A DNA stretch of 64,000 nucleotides, taken from contig MKSV01000005.1 of the NCBI GenBank assembly GCA_001897435.1, positions 1-64,000 on the forward strand, written 5' to 3'. The position numbers were made by a program, and so were the translations under genes. The notes under the pieces were generated by a model. It did no database searches. It saw only the letters and a program-made list of their open reading frames with translations, and was not told the DNA's origin. Shown in pieces: positions 18,728 through 27,695 of this stretch; the first letter of the stretch is position 1; every line of letters begins with the position of its first letter. Origin of the DNA: Acidobacteriales bacterium 59-55 (GTDB lineage Bacteria > Acidobacteriota > Terriglobia > Terriglobales > Acidobacteriaceae).

Positions 18728-20461
18728 CTAAGTTGTGACCGCTCCATGCGCCGCGGAACTTACTGAATTAGCGTACTTTGCAAAAACTCCGCGCTTGAAT
18801 CTCGGTTCCGGAGCCTTCCAGTCCTTCAACCGGTTGGCGATCTCTTCGTCGGAGATCTCGACCGTCAACTTGCGGTTGGGAATGTCGAAGGTGATCGTGT
18901 CGCCATCGCGCACGGCAGCAATCGGCCCCTTAAGCGCCGCTTCTGGAGCGACGTGACCGGCCATCAACCCGCGAGTCGCGCCTGAGAAACGTCCATCCGT
19001 CAGCAGCGCGACCGTATGTGCCAATTCGGGAATGCCGACAACCGCAGCGGTCACGCCCAACATCTCCCTCATTCCCGGACCTCCGCGCGGTCCCTCGTAA
19101 CGGATTACGAGAACGTCGTTCGGCTTGATCTTTCCCGACTCGACAGCTTCCATGCAGGTCTCTTCGTTCTCGAAGACGCGGGCTGGACCGGTGTGGTTGA
19201 GGCGCTCGTGTCCAGCGACCTTGATAACGCAGCCCTCGGGAGCGAGATTGCCCTTGAGAATAACCAGACCGCCGGTTGCCTTGATGGCGTTATCGAGGTG
19301 GTGAATGACCGGCTGGCCCGGAGTCTCGACGGCTTCCGCAGCCTCCTCCGAGATGGTCTTCGAATTCACGGTGAGCGTGTCGGGGTGAAGCAACCCGGCT
19401 TCGAGCAGCAGTTTGGCGAGCAGGCGGCTGCCGCCCGCGTCCTGATAGTCCTTGGCCACGTAGTTGCCGCCGGGCTTGAGGTCGCAAAGCAGTGGCGTCT
19501 TACGGCTGATGATATCGAAGTCGTCGACCGTGAGGTGAAGTCCGGCCTCGTTGGCGATGGCGATCAGGTGCAGAACGGCATTGGTGCTTCCGCCCGAAGC
19601 GGCGACCGCGACGATGGCGTTCTCGAGCGAGTCGCGGGTGATGAGCCTGCTGGGGCGAAGATCACGGCGGGCCATTTCCATGACGATGCGGCCGGCCTCG
19701 CGCGATGCGGCGGTCTTCTCCGGAGACATCGCCGGAACGCCGGTGAGTCCAATCGGCGAGATGCCGAGAAACTCCGCTGCCATGGCCATGGTATTTGCGG
19801 TGAACTGGCCGCCGCAGGCTCCCGCGCCGGGACACGCAGCGGCTTCGACGGCTTCGAGCTGGGCATCGTTGATCTTGCCGGCTGCATGCGAGCCGATAGC
19901 CTCGAAGACGTTCTGGATGGTGATGTCGATGAGCTTGCCGTCGTCCTTCGACTGGTCGGCAGCGGGGTTGCCGTCGGCGCCGACATGAACGTGGCCGGGA
20001 GCAATCGAGCCGCCGTAGAGCATCAGGCTGGGAATGTCGAGGCGCACCAGCGCCATGATGGCCGCAGGCATGTTCTTGTCGCAGCCCGCGATGCAGACCA
20101 GGCCATCGAAGAGGTTGCCGCGCGCGACGAGTTCAATGCTGTCCGCGATGACTTCGCGGGAGATGAGGCTCGCCTTCATGCCCTGCGTGCCCATGGTAAT
20201 GCCGTCCGAGATGGTAACCGTGTTGAACTCCATCGGTGTGCCGCCCGCGTCGCGAATGCCTTTCTTGACAGCCTCGGCCACGATGCGGAGATGGAAGTTG
20301 CAGGGTCCGATCTCGGTCCATGTATTGGCGATGCCGATAATGGGCTTGTGCAGATCTTCTTTGCTGAAACCGACGCCACGCAGGTAAGAGCGGGCGGCGG
20401 CGCGGTTGGGGCCTTCGGTCAGGGGAACACTGTATTTCTTCGGGTTTACTTCATTCGACAT
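18728..20461 (-). CDS. ilvD: Dihydroxy-acid dehydratase
   Basis: 577 residues, close to the usual 560-615. Iron-sulfur ligand cysteines are visible in GPCNFHLR, IAGCDKNMPAA and CPGAGACGGQFTANTMA, and the C-terminal half has GPRGGPGMREML and LLTDGRFSGATRG. Converts dihydroxy acids into the 2-keto acids of valine and isoleucine, the former also feeding leucine synthesis. Lies between leuD (50 bp upstream) and ilvB (about 130 bp downstream) on the same strand. Confidence 0.97.
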   Translation of the reverse strand: MSNEVNPKKYSVPLTEGPNRAAARSYLRGVGFSKEDLHKPIIGIANTWTEIGPCNFHLRIVAEAVKKGIRDAGGTPMEFNTVTISDGITMGTQGMKASLISREVIADSIELVARGNLFDGLVCIAGCDKNMPAAIMALVRLDIPSLMLYGGSIAPGHVHVGADGNPAADQSKDDGKLIDITIQNVFEAIGSHAAGKINDAQLEAVEAAACPGAGACGGQFTANTMAMAAEFLGISPIGLTGVPAMSPEKTAASREAGRIVMEMARRDLRPSRLITRDSLENAIVAVAASGGSTNAVLHLIAIANEAGLHLTVDDFDIISRKTPLLCDLKPGGNYVAKDYQDAGGSRLLAKLLLEAGLLHPDTLTVNSKTISEEAAEAVETPGQPVIHHLDNAIKATGGLVILKGNLAPEGCVIKVAGHERLNHTGPARVFENEETCMEAVESGKIKPNDVLVIRYEGPRGGPGMREMLGVTAAVVGIPELAHTVALLTDGRFSGATRGLMAGHVAPEAALKGPIAAVRDGDTITFDIPNRKLTVEISDEEIANRLKDWKAPEPRFKRGVFAKYANSVSSAAHGAVTT

Positions 20462-20511
20462 GTGGCAGCCTTTCAGGTGAAGCGGTTAGCAAATCGGCAA
20501 GTGAGCGGGAA

Positions 20512-21147
20512 TTAAGCGGCTGTAGGGCGGGGTTTGAGCCAAAATGCGGCATCGTGTTTGGATTCATAGGCGTCCAGTTCGGATTCGTGGCGCAAGGTGA
20601 GACCGATGTCGTCGAGACCGTTGAGCAGGCAGTATTTGCGGAACGGATCGATCTCGAAGCTGGCGCTGAAGCCCTGGTCGTCGACGATGGTCTGGGCTTC
20701 GAGATTGATGGTGATCTTGTGGTTGGGATTCTGCTCGGACCGACGCATCAGGAGTTCGACATCTGACTCCGGGAGGCGGACGAGGATCATGCCGTTCTTC
20801 CCCGCGTTCGAGAAGAAGATGTCGGCGAAGCTGGGAGCGATGACAGCAAGGAAGCCGAAGTCGGTGAGCGCCCAGGCGGCGTGCTCGCGGGAGCTGCCGC
20901 AGCCGAAGTTCTTTCCGGCGATCAGAATCTTCGCACCCTTGTAGGCAGGGTTGTTGAGGACGAATGTGGGATCAGGCTTGCCCGCGTCCGCGCCTTCCTG
21001 AATGCGGCTCCAGTCGAAGAAGAGGAACTCGCCGTAGCCGGTGCGCTCGATGCGCTTGAGGAACTGCTTGGGGATGATCTGGTCGGTATCGACGTTGGGG
21101 CGGTCGAGCGGCGTAGCGGTGGAGGTGAGGACATTAATTGGCTGCAT
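20512..21147 (-). CDS. leuD: 3-isopropylmalate dehydratase small subunit
   Basis: 211 residues with the swivel-domain signature: RPNVDTDQIIPKQFLKR, GKNFGCGSSREHAAWAL and FFSNAGKNGM. Partner of LeuC in isomerising 2- to 3-isopropylmalate. Its ATG overlaps the leuC stop by one base (TAATG), with GGAGG in the end of leuC as ribosome site, so the two subunits are coupled. Confidence 0.97.
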   Translation of the reverse strand: MQPINVLTSTATPLDRPNVDTDQIIPKQFLKRIERTGYGEFLFFDWSRIQEGADAGKPDPTFVLNNPAYKGAKILIAGKNFGCGSSREHAAWALTDFGFLAVIAPSFADIFFSNAGKNGMILVRLPESDVELLMRRSEQNPNHKITINLEAQTIVDDQGFSASFEIDPFRKYCLLNGLDDIGLTLRHESELDAYESKHDAAFWLKPRPTAA

Positions 21148-22595
21148 TATTTCGCCTCCTTCTGGGCAGACTCGTCGTTGAACTTCCAGTTACGAATGTC
21201 GGTGAAGTGGCCGGCGATGGCAGCGGCGGCGGCCATCTGCGGACTGACGAGGTGAGTGCGGCCGCCGCGTCCCTGACGGCCTTCAAAGTTGCGATTGCTG
21301 GTCGAGGCGCAGCGTTCGCCGGGCTGGAGAATGTCCGGGTTCATGCCCAGGCACATGCTGCAGCCGGGCTCGCGCCAGTCGAAGCCTGCGCTGGTGAAGA
21401 CCTTGTCGAGTCCTTCTTTCTCAGCCTGAGCCTTGACCGCCTGCGAGCCGGGAACGACCATCGCGCGGACGGTTGTCGCGACGTGATAGCCGCGAACCAC
21501 CGAGGCGGCGGCGCGGAGGTCCTCGATGCGGGCATTGGTGCAGGAGCCGATGAAGGCGCGGTCGATGGCGATCTGCTCGATGGGCGTACCTGCCTTGAGG
21601 TCCATATATTCGAGCGCGCGCTCGAAGGCCTTCTGGTCGGCTTCGCTGGCGTTGGGGTCGGGCAGAGGAACAGTGGACTTGACGCCGGTAACCATGCCGG
21701 GACTGGTTCCCCAACTGACGGTGGGAGTGATCTCGGCGGCAGCGATGGTAAGATCGCGGTCGAAGGCCGCTCCTTCGTCGGTCTTCAATTCAGACCAGTG
21801 AGCAACGGCCTCGTCCCACGCCGCGCCCTGCGGCGAGAAGCGGCGGCCCATGAGGTAGGCGAAGGTGGTGGCATCGGGAGCGATCATTCCGGCGCGTGCC
21901 CCGGCCTCGATGCTCATGTTGCAGATGGTCATGCGACCTTCCATCGAAAGGGCGCGGATGGCGGAGCCGGCATACTCGACGACGTAGCCGGTGGCTCCGG
22001 CAGTGCCGATTTCGCCGATGATGTGCAGCACGATGTCCTTGGCGGTAACGCCGGTAGGAAGGTCGCCTTCGATATTGATGCGGAAGGTCTTGGGCTTCGA
22101 TTGCGGCAAGGTCTGTGTGGCCATCACGTGCTCGACCTCGCTGGTGCCGATTCCAAAAGCGAGAGCGCCGAAGGCTCCGTGCGTCGAGGTGTGGGAGTCG
22201 CCGCAGACGATGGTCATGCCCGGCTTGGTCAATCCGAGTTCGGGGCCAATGATGTGGACGATGCCCTGATTGGGGGACTGCACGTCGAAGAGCTCGACGC
22301 CGAAGTCGGCGCAGTTTTTACGCAAGGCTTCAATCTGTTTCGAGGCGATCTGATCGACGATGTGGAGCCGGTCCGCGACGCTGCTGGTGGGAACGTTGTG
22401 GTCCACCGTCGCCACGGTGCGGTCGGGACGGCGGAGCTTGCGGCCGGCCAGACGAAGGCCGTCGAAGGCCTGCGGAGAGGTGACCTCGTGGACGAGATGC
22501 AGATCGATATAGAGAATCGAAGGCTCGCCCTCCGGTTCGGCGACGAGATGCTGCTGCCATACTTTCTCAAACAGTGTTTTTGCTGTCATGGTCAT
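21147..22595 (-). CDS. leuC: 3-isopropylmalate dehydratase large subunit
   Basis: 482 residues, aconitase superfamily. 4Fe-4S ligands appear in [15 protein letters not shown] and [10 protein letters not shown], and the substrate region in [23 protein letters not shown]. Overlaps the upstream exported hypothetical gene by 4 bp (ATGA) and leuD by 1 bp, forming a tightly coupled run. Confidence 0.97.
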   Translation of the reverse strand: MTMTAKTLFEKVWQQHLVAEPEGEPSILYIDLHLVHEVTSPQAFDGLRLAGRKLRRPDRTVATVDHNVPTSSVADRLHIVDQIASKQIEALRKNCADFGVELFDVQSPNQGIVHIIGPELGLTKPGMTIVCGDSHTSTHGAFGALAFGIGTSEVEHVMATQTLPQSKPKTFRINIEGDLPTGVTAKDIVLHIIGEIGTAGATGYVVEYAGSAIRALSMEGRMTICNMSIEAGARAGMIAPDATTFAYLMGRRFSPQGAAWDEAVAHWSELKTDEGAAFDRDLTIAAAEITPTVSWGTSPGMVTGVKSTVPLPDPNASEADQKAFERALEYMDLKAGTPIEQIAIDRAFIGSCTNARIEDLRAAASVVRGYHVATTVRAMVVPGSQAVKAQAEKEGLDKVFTSAGFDWREPGCSMCLGMNPDILQPGERCASTSNRNFEGRQGRGGRTHLVSPQMAAAAAIAGHFTDIRNWKFNDESAQKEAK

Positions 22596-23272
22596 GATTT
22601 GGCCTTTGCTTCAGGTTGTGGCTCGATGGTGTTGGCTCCGATGGCTGCCGGGGCAATCTGTTGCGGCTTGCCGTCAGGATCTACAAGAATCGCGGTAGTG
22701 ATGGTCTGGAGGATGGTGCTGCCGAGCGGCGGTTCAGCCGTCCAGCGGGCGATGCTGCGCTTCAATGCTACCGGTATATGGTCTGAGTCAATTGCGCTGT
22801 TGCTGAAGACCCAGAGTGTGTACTCGGCTCCGGGCTGGTCCGGCGTCTTATTTTGTTGAATCCAGTTAATCGCGGCAAACACAATCAGCGGTTTTGGGAG
22901 CCCCATATCCACCCACAGCAGCCCGCGATCAGGACAGAAGCGGAAGACGCAGCCAGTGATCGAGAGATAACGGTTCTGGTCGGCGATGACCTTGCCCGGG
23001 ACCGAGAGGAAGTCGAGAGCGGTGTCTGCCAGCGTCTTGTTCTTTGCCCAGAAGGTCTGCGGCGCCGTCAGGTATTGAGCCAGGAAGGGGCGGAAGTGCG
23101 GGTCGAGGACGAGCGCGTTCTCGCGGCCTTCGGCGGGCGGCGGCCCATACTGCCAGAGCCATTCGACGTTTTCCTTGGGCTTCTTCTCCTTGTGCGTGAA
23201 GATGTTTGCGTTCGTGGCCATTGCTCCTGCGGCGAGGAGGAGAATGACGGCGAGTTGGAGATAGCGGCGCAT
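22592..23272 (-). CDS. Exported hypothetical protein inside the leu operon
   Basis: 226 residues. An N-terminal signal peptide ([19 protein letters not shown]) precedes a soluble domain rich in Trp and aromatic residues, with a conserved-looking core (TQ-free) [16 protein letters not shown]...[28 protein letters not shown] and [12 protein letters not shown]. The Cys-x5-Cys pair (CVFRFC) could form a disulfide. The C-terminus is Lys/Pro/Glu-rich. The stop codon overlaps the leuC start (ATGA) and only 8 bp separates it from the small membrane protein upstream, so it is expressed with the leucine genes. I recognise no family and propose no function. Confidence 0.7.
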   Translation of the reverse strand: MRRYLQLAVILLLAAGAMATNANIFTHKEKKPKENVEWLWQYGPPPAEGRENALVLDPHFRPFLAQYLTAPQTFWAKNKTLADTALDFLSVPGKVIADQNRYLSITGCVFRFCPDRGLLWVDMGLPKPLIVFAAINWIQQNKTPDQPGAEYTLWVFSNSAIDSDHIPVALKRSIARWTAEPPLGSTILQTITTAILVDPDGKPQQIAPAAIGANTIEPQPEAKAKS

Positions 23273-23280
23273 TTTTAAGG

Positions 23281-23460
23281 TTATTTAGCTGGGGGGGCGG
23301 AACGTTTCTTAGCCGCGAACATCATCGATAGGTTGGCGACAACGAGGAGCAGAATTCCTGTAATCACAATGATGCTGAAAGGAGTCCCCTTCCAATATTG
23401 ATAGATAAGAGCGGCGACTATGGAACTGTTGATAAGAATTGCTTTTGCTTTGGGCTTCAT
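23281..23460 (-). CDS. 59-residue membrane protein between leuB and the exported hypothetical gene
   Basis: ATG 23460 to TAA 23281 encodes MKPKAKAILINSSIVAALIY then QYWKGTPFSIIVITGILLLV and a Lys/Arg/Pro tail. It has two hydrophobic segments (about 8-20 and 28-48) linked by a short polar turn, and ends in KKRSAPPAK. It starts 8 bp after the leuB stop and ends 8 bp before the next gene start, fitting the operon exactly, although no strong Shine-Dalgarno is visible. A phospholipid-anchored accessory or leader role cannot be decided; function unknown. Confidence 0.6.
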   Translation of the reverse strand: MKPKAKAILINSSIVAALIYQYWKGTPFSIIVITGILLLVVANLSMMFAAKKRSAPPAK

Positions 23461-23468
23461 AAGAGTAC

Positions 23469-24578
23469 TCAGACGGCGTGCATCGACTGGCGGCGGTCGA
23501 TCGATTCGGTGAGCGCCTGATGGACACGCTTGCCCATCTCCTGAGTGGTAACGGTCTGCTGGCCGGCCTGCGATCCGCGCGCTATATCCGCGGTGCGGTA
23601 GCCGGCATCGAGAACCTGGTGGACAGCCTGCTCGACGGCGCGGGCGTCCTGTTCGAGATTGGCGGAGTGGCGAAGCACCATGGCAGCAGTCAGGATCGCG
23701 CCGAGCGGGTTGGCCTTTCCGGTTCCGGCGATATCGGGCGCGCTGCCATGGACGGGCTCATAGAGATTGACTGCGCCGCCGATGGTGGCCGAGGGCAACA
23801 TTCCAAGCGAGCCGGTGATAACTCCCGCCTCGTCGGAGAGAATATCGCCGAAGAGGTTCTCCGTGAGCACAACGTCGAAGTTGCGCGGGGTATTCATGAT
23901 GTGCATCGCCATGGAGTCGACCAACTGGTGTTCGAGGGTGACGCCGGGATAGTCCTTCGCCACTTCGGTGACGGTGGCGCGCCAGAGCTGCGAGACCTCG
24001 AGGACGTTGGCCTTGTCGACCGAGGTAACTTTTTTGCGGCGCTTGCCGGCAAGCTCAAAGGCGACGCGGGCGACGCGGACCACCTCGTCGCGGGTATAGC
24101 GCATGGTGTTGATGGCCTCGTTGGTCTCCTTGTTCCACTCGCGCGGCGCGCCGAAGTAGAGACCGCCGAGCAGTTCGCGGACGAAGAGAATATCGACGTT
24201 TTCGGTAACCTCAGGGCGCAGCGGCGAACTGGCGGAGAGAGCCTTGTAGGCAATGGAGGGGCGCAGATTGGCAAAACCGCCGAGAGCCTGGCGAATTTGC
24301 AGCAGGCCCGCTTCGGGGCGCTTGTCCGGGGGCAGAGCGTTGAACTTGTTATCGCCAACCGCGCCGAGCAGCACAGCGTCGGAGTCCAGCGCGGCGTCGA
24401 GCGTGGCGGTGGGAAGCGGGGAGCCGGTCGCCGTGATGGCGACTCCGCCGAGAAGACCCTCGACAAAGGTGAACTCGTGCCCACCAAGCTCCGCCACGGC
24501 ACGGAGAATGTTGGTTGCTTCACGGGTGACTTCGGGGCCGATGCCGTCGCCGGCGAGGACTGCAATCTTCAGACGCAT
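23469..24578 (-). CDS. leuB: 3-isopropylmalate dehydrogenase
   Basis: 369 residues, beta-decarboxylating dehydrogenase family. It begins KIAVLAGDGIGPEVTREA and contains the substrate/NAD region FVRELLGGLYFGAPRE, TSVDKANVL and NLFGDILSDEAGVITGSLGMLPSA, then the NAD loop HGSAPDIAGTGKANPLG. Oxidises and decarboxylates 3-isopropylmalate to 2-oxoisocaproate. Located 57 bp after leuA. Confidence 0.97.
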   Translation of the reverse strand: MRLKIAVLAGDGIGPEVTREATNILRAVAELGGHEFTFVEGLLGGVAITATGSPLPTATLDAALDSDAVLLGAVGDNKFNALPPDKRPEAGLLQIRQALGGFANLRPSIAYKALSASSPLRPEVTENVDILFVRELLGGLYFGAPREWNKETNEAINTMRYTRDEVVRVARVAFELAGKRRKKVTSVDKANVLEVSQLWRATVTEVAKDYPGVTLEHQLVDSMAMHIMNTPRNFDVVLTENLFGDILSDEAGVITGSLGMLPSATIGGAVNLYEPVHGSAPDIAGTGKANPLGAILTAAMVLRHSANLEQDARAVEQAVHQVLDAGYRTADIARGSQAGQQTVTTQEMGKRVHQALTESIDRRQSMHAV

Positions 24579-24635
24579 AACCTTGTACCTCTTGGGGCTT
24601 GAGGCCCCACGCTATCCAGCGCTTGCTGGCACAAC

Positions 24636-25811
24636 TCAGGAGACGGTGACGGCCGCACGGTCGGGTTGTAGAAGGCCGAGCAGGTCCTGGTCGTAGATGG
24701 TTTTCTTGCGGTCGGCAAGTTCGGTGAAACGGGCGTAGACCTCGTTGAGCTGCTCCTTCGAGAGCGTGTGGCCTAACTCGACGAAGCGATGCTCCAGCGC
24801 GCGACGGCCGCTGTGCTTGCCGAGGACGAGCGAGTTCTTGGGCACGCCGACCGACTCCGGCGTCATAATCTCGTAGGTCAACGGATTGACCATCACGCCA
24901 TGCTGGTGGATTCCGGCGGCATGAGCGAAGGCATTGGCTCCCACGATTGCTTTATTAGGGGCGGCGCCGAAGCTGATGCACTGCGAGAGCATCTGGCTGG
25001 TGGCGAAGATCTGATTCATCACGATGTTGTGCTGGAAGGGGAAGCGGTCGTGTCGCACCGTAAGCACGGCGGCGATCTCTTCGAGCGCGGCATTGCCGGC
25101 ACGCTCTCCGATGCCGTTGATGGCGCACTCCACCTGGCGGACACCGGCATCGATGGCAGCGATGGTATTGGCGACGGCGAGGCCGAGGTCGTCGTGGCAG
25201 TGCGCCGAGAGGACGATGTTCTCTATTCCGGGGACGCGCTCCCGCACCATGCGGAACATGTCAGCGTAGTCCTGCGGAACGCAATAGCCGACAGTGTCGG
25301 GCAGGTTGAGCGTGGTGGCCCCGGCCTGGATGGCGACCTCACAGACCTTCACCAGAAAATCGGGGTTGGTGCGGGTGGCGTCCTCGGGCGAGAACTCGAT
25401 ATCGTCGACCAGGGTGCGCGCAAAGGCGACCATCTCGGCGATCTGGTCGAGCGCCTGCTCGCGGGTGATCTGCAGCTTGGCCGCGAGGTGGAGGTCGGAG
25501 GTGGAAAGAAAGATGTGGATGCGGGAACGGTCGGCGGGCTCCGTGGCGCGGGCGGCGGCTTCGATGTCCTCGCGCTTGCAGCGGGCGAGCGAAGCGATAC
25601 GCGGACCGCGAATCTCGGAGGCGATCGCGCGGACGCTCTCGAAGTCGCCATGCGAGGCGATGGCGAAACCGGCTTCGAGGATATCGACGCCGAGGTCCGT
25701 GAGTTGATGCGCCATGCGCAGCTTTTCGTCATGGTGCATGGTGCAGCCGGGTGACTGTTCGCCGTCGCGGAGGGTGGTGTCGAAGAAGACGATTTTATTT
25801 TGATCAACCAT
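24636..25811 (-). CDS. leuA: 2-isopropylmalate synthase lacking the C-terminal regulatory domain
   Basis: 391 residues from ATG 25811 (family-consistent MVDQNKIVFFDTTLRDGEQSPG); an upstream ATG at 25844 lies inside a palindrome and is unlikely. TIM-barrel signatures: DTTLRDGEQSPG, LSAHCHDDLGLAVAN (metal His-x-His), NGIGERAGNAALEE and, in the linker, HAAGIHQHGV and LGKHSGRRA. The usual enzyme is about 510-520 residues because of a leucine-binding LeuA dimer domain; here the protein stops shortly after the linker and only 57 bp separate it from leuB, so no room exists for the missing domain. Leucine feedback is therefore probably absent or altered. A citramalate or homocitrate synthase is an alternative, but the leu context favours LeuA. 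Confidence 0.88.
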   Translation of the reverse strand: MVDQNKIVFFDTTLRDGEQSPGCTMHHDEKLRMAHQLTDLGVDILEAGFAIASHGDFESVRAIASEIRGPRIASLARCKREDIEAAARATEPADRSRIHIFLSTSDLHLAAKLQITREQALDQIAEMVAFARTLVDDIEFSPEDATRTNPDFLVKVCEVAIQAGATTLNLPDTVGYCVPQDYADMFRMVRERVPGIENIVLSAHCHDDLGLAVANTIAAIDAGVRQVECAINGIGERAGNAALEEIAAVLTVRHDRFPFQHNIVMNQIFATSQMLSQCISFGAAPNKAIVGANAFAHAAGIHQHGVMVNPLTYEIMTPESVGVPKNSLVLGKHSGRRALEHRFVELGHTLSKEQLNEVYARFTELADRKKTIYDQDLLGLLQPDRAAVTVS

Positions 25812-25839
25812 AGAAGTCGGCACTCTCGATCTGGACCTT

Positions 25840-25860
25840 ATCATAATGCAGGCTTATGAT
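25840..25860. promoter_or_regulatory. Candidate LysR-type operator between leuA and its divergent regulator
   Basis: Perfect inverted repeat ATCATAA-N7-TTATGAT in the 121-bp space between leuA (start 25811) and the LysR gene (start 25933). The form contains the T-N11-A core of LysR-family sites. It sits about 30-50 bp before the leuA start and about 70-90 bp before the regulator start. Confidence 0.6.
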
Positions 25861-25932
25861 GAGTTCCACATATATCAGTAATTCTAATTCAGGTATTCAA
25901 GAGCGCCGAATCTTTTGGGAGTGGGGTAAGTA

Positions 25933-26856
25933 ATGGATCTGGTACAGATGGAGACCTTTCTGGCGGTGGCGGAGGAGCGCAGCTTTTCAAGGGCCGCGGC
26001 GCGGCTGCATCGGACCCAGCCGGCGGTGAGCCAGGCAATCGCAAAGTTGGAAGGGGAGCTGGGAGAGGTGCTCTTTGAGCGGTCGTCGCGGGATGGGACT
26101 CTGACCGATGCCGGCGAGGTGCTGCGCGAGTATGCGGCAAAATTGTTGAACCTGCGCAACGAGGCGTCGGGCGCGTTGACGGAACTGCGGTCGCTGCATC
26201 GGGGCAGGCTGGACCTGGCGGCCAACGAATATACGTGCCTGTACCTGCTGCCGCTGCTCGACGAGTTTCGGCGCCAGAATCCGCGAATCAAGTTGGCGGT
26301 GCGGCGGGCGCTCGCCAGCCGCATCTCGGACGAGGTGCTGATGCATTCGGTAGAGATCGGCGTGCTGTCGTTTCGTCCCGATGACGCGCAGGTAAAGTCG
26401 ATGGTGGTCTATCGCGATGAACTGGCGTTCGTCGTGAACCCGCAGCATCCGCTGGCGAAGGCAGGAACAGTGTCGATCCGTCAGCTTGGAACGCAGAACT
26501 TCATCGCCCACAACATCACGTCACCGCAGCGGCAGAAGGTGATTCAGGAGTTCAAGCGGCATAAGACAGTTCTGCACATGGGTGTAGAGTTGCCGTCGCT
26601 GGAGGCGATCAAGCGTTTTGTGGAGATGGGCAATGGAGTGGCGCTGGTGCCGGGGCTGACGGTGCGGACGGAGTTGCAAAGCGGCGCGCTGGTCAAGGTG
26701 CAGATTCCGGAGTTGCAGATCGAGCGCAAGCTGCGTCTCGTCTATCGCAAACACGCCAGCCTGTCTCACGCCGCGGTTGCTTTTCTGAAGGTGGTGGAGG
26801 CCTACGCCGCGGCACACGGCGATCCCTACTGCTTTCAGCACGAGCGCGGCGGATAA
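25933..26856 (+). CDS. LysR-family transcriptional regulator, divergent from leuA
   Basis: 307 residues. N-terminal winged helix-turn-helix (MDLVQMETFLAVAEERSFSRAAARLHRTQPAVSQAIAKLE, split here: positions 1-40) then a linker helix and a type 2 periplasmic-binding-like effector domain (about 90-295). Divergent orientation with a palindrome between the promoters is the classical arrangement for a regulator of the neighbouring operon, so control of leuA and its co-transcribed genes by a pathway intermediate is a good inference, but not shown. Other LysR roles remain possible. Confidence 0.85.
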   Translation: MDLVQMETFLAVAEERSFSRAAARLHRTQPAVSQAIAKLEGELGEVLFERSSRDGTLTDAGEVLREYAAKLLNLRNEASGALTELRSLHRGRLDLAANEYTCLYLLPLLDEFRRQNPRIKLAVRRALASRISDEVLMHSVEIGVLSFRPDDAQVKSMVVYRDELAFVVNPQHPLAKAGTVSIRQLGTQNFIAHNITSPQRQKVIQEFKRHKTVLHMGVELPSLEAIKRFVEMGNGVALVPGLTVRTELQSGALVKVQIPELQIERKLRLVYRKHASLSHAAVAFLKVVEAYAAAHGDPYCFQHERGG

Positions 26857-26906
26857 ACGGGGGAGGCCGCGATATTTGCGGAACGAGAGAAACCTTTGCG
26901 ACAAAA

Positions 26907-26934
26907 GCGCGTTTGTACCCGTAGACAAACGCGC
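26907..26934 (+). other. Leader hairpin 1 before the Spy-like gene
   Basis: Perfect 10-bp stem GCGCGTTTGT / ACAAACGCGC with an 8-nt loop, starting 50 bp after the LysR stop. It ends where the second hairpin begins. It may terminate the LysR transcript or form part of the 5' leader of the next gene. Confidence 0.5.
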
Positions 26935-26952
26935 CGGAGAGTTCCTCTCCGG
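26934..26952 (+). other. Leader hairpin 2 before the Spy-like gene
   Basis: Perfect 8-bp stem CCGGAGAG-TTC-CTCTCCGG abutting hairpin 1 and ending 26 bp before the ATG at 26979. No T run follows, so a terminator is not the natural reading; a stabilising or regulatory leader structure is possible. Confidence 0.45.
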
Positions 26953-26978
26953 TGGATGCAGCAGGAGAGGAAAACCCG

Positions 26979-27500
26979 ATGAAGATAGCGATATTTCACA
27001 AACCGATGTTCCACAAACTTACGTTCGATCATCCGATGATGCGGGTAGCTGTGCTGGCACTTTGTACGGCCACCTTGAGCGCGACGCCGATGTTGATGGC
27101 GCAGGACAACAGCGCCGCACCGCCTCCGCCGCAGCAGCAGGACAGCATGGGCCCGCAGGCGGGAGGACATGGCAGGGCCGGACGCCGCGGAGGACGCCGG
27201 ATTGAGATGCTGACCAAGCGGTTGAGCCTGACACCGGACCAGGTGACACAAGTCAAGGCGATTGATGCCGACACCATGAGCCAGATGAAGGCGCTGCGCG
27301 CCGATACCGCCACGGCAAAGGCAGACAAGCGCAGCCAGATGATGGCGATTCATCAGGCCTCGCAGGACAAGATCCGCAATGTGCTGACCGACGAGCAGAA
27401 GACGAAGTTCGACGCCATGCAGACGAAGATGAAGGAGCGCCGGCACAATCGTCGTGGAGGGGAAGGAGTTCCTCCGCCTCCTCCGCCACCGCAGCAATAA
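26979..27500 (+). CDS. Periplasmic Spy/CpxP-like LTxxQ protein
   Basis: 173 residues from ATG 26979, which has GGAGAGG about 8 bp ahead. A signal peptide (MRVAVLALCTATLSATPMLMA) lies after a 19-residue basic/aromatic N-region, so a downstream ATG near 27036-27039 could be the true start. The mature part is Pro/Gln- and Gly/Arg-rich, then has two LTxxQ-type helices, LSLTPDQVTQVKAI and VLTDEQKTKFDAM, joined by a basic helix, and ends in a poly-Pro run. This is the layout of Spy/CpxP periplasmic stress chaperones. Not in an evident operon. Confidence 0.7.
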   Translation: MKIAIFHKPMFHKLTFDHPMMRVAVLALCTATLSATPMLMAQDNSAAPPPPQQQDSMGPQAGGHGRAGRRGGRRIEMLTKRLSLTPDQVTQVKAIDADTMSQMKALRADTATAKADKRSQMMAIHQASQDKIRNVLTDEQKTKFDAMQTKMKERRHNRRGGEGVPPPPPPPQQ

Positions 27501-27519
27501 AGGCAGCCGGGAAGGAAAT

Positions 27520-27548
27520 GGCCGGGGGGCATTTAATGTCCCCCGGCC
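27520..27548 (+). terminator. Terminator after the Spy-like gene
   Basis: GGCCGGGGG (27520-27528) pairs with CCCCCGGCC (27540-27548) around an AT-rich loop, followed by TTCTTG. It lies 19 bp after the stop codon. Confidence 0.75.
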
Positions 27549-27695
27549 TTCTTGCGTCCGAGGCCGTCGGATGGACGCGGGTGCGGTTACAATGAAGGAC
27601 AATAGACTACGGCGCTCCGTGAGGGTTCAAAGCGCGTTGCCTGCGGGACAGCGTCGAAGATCATAACGGGCGAATTTGAAGGGATCTAGCGAAGA

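Noticed and set aside
19016..20515. 499-codon plus-strand open frame opposite ilvD
   Set aside because: Antisense of a certain gene, no motifs; long antisense frames are expected at this base composition.
21138..22859. 573-codon plus-strand open frame opposite leuC
   Set aside because: Antisense of leuC; repeated Gly/Ala/Asp composition with no recognisable fold.
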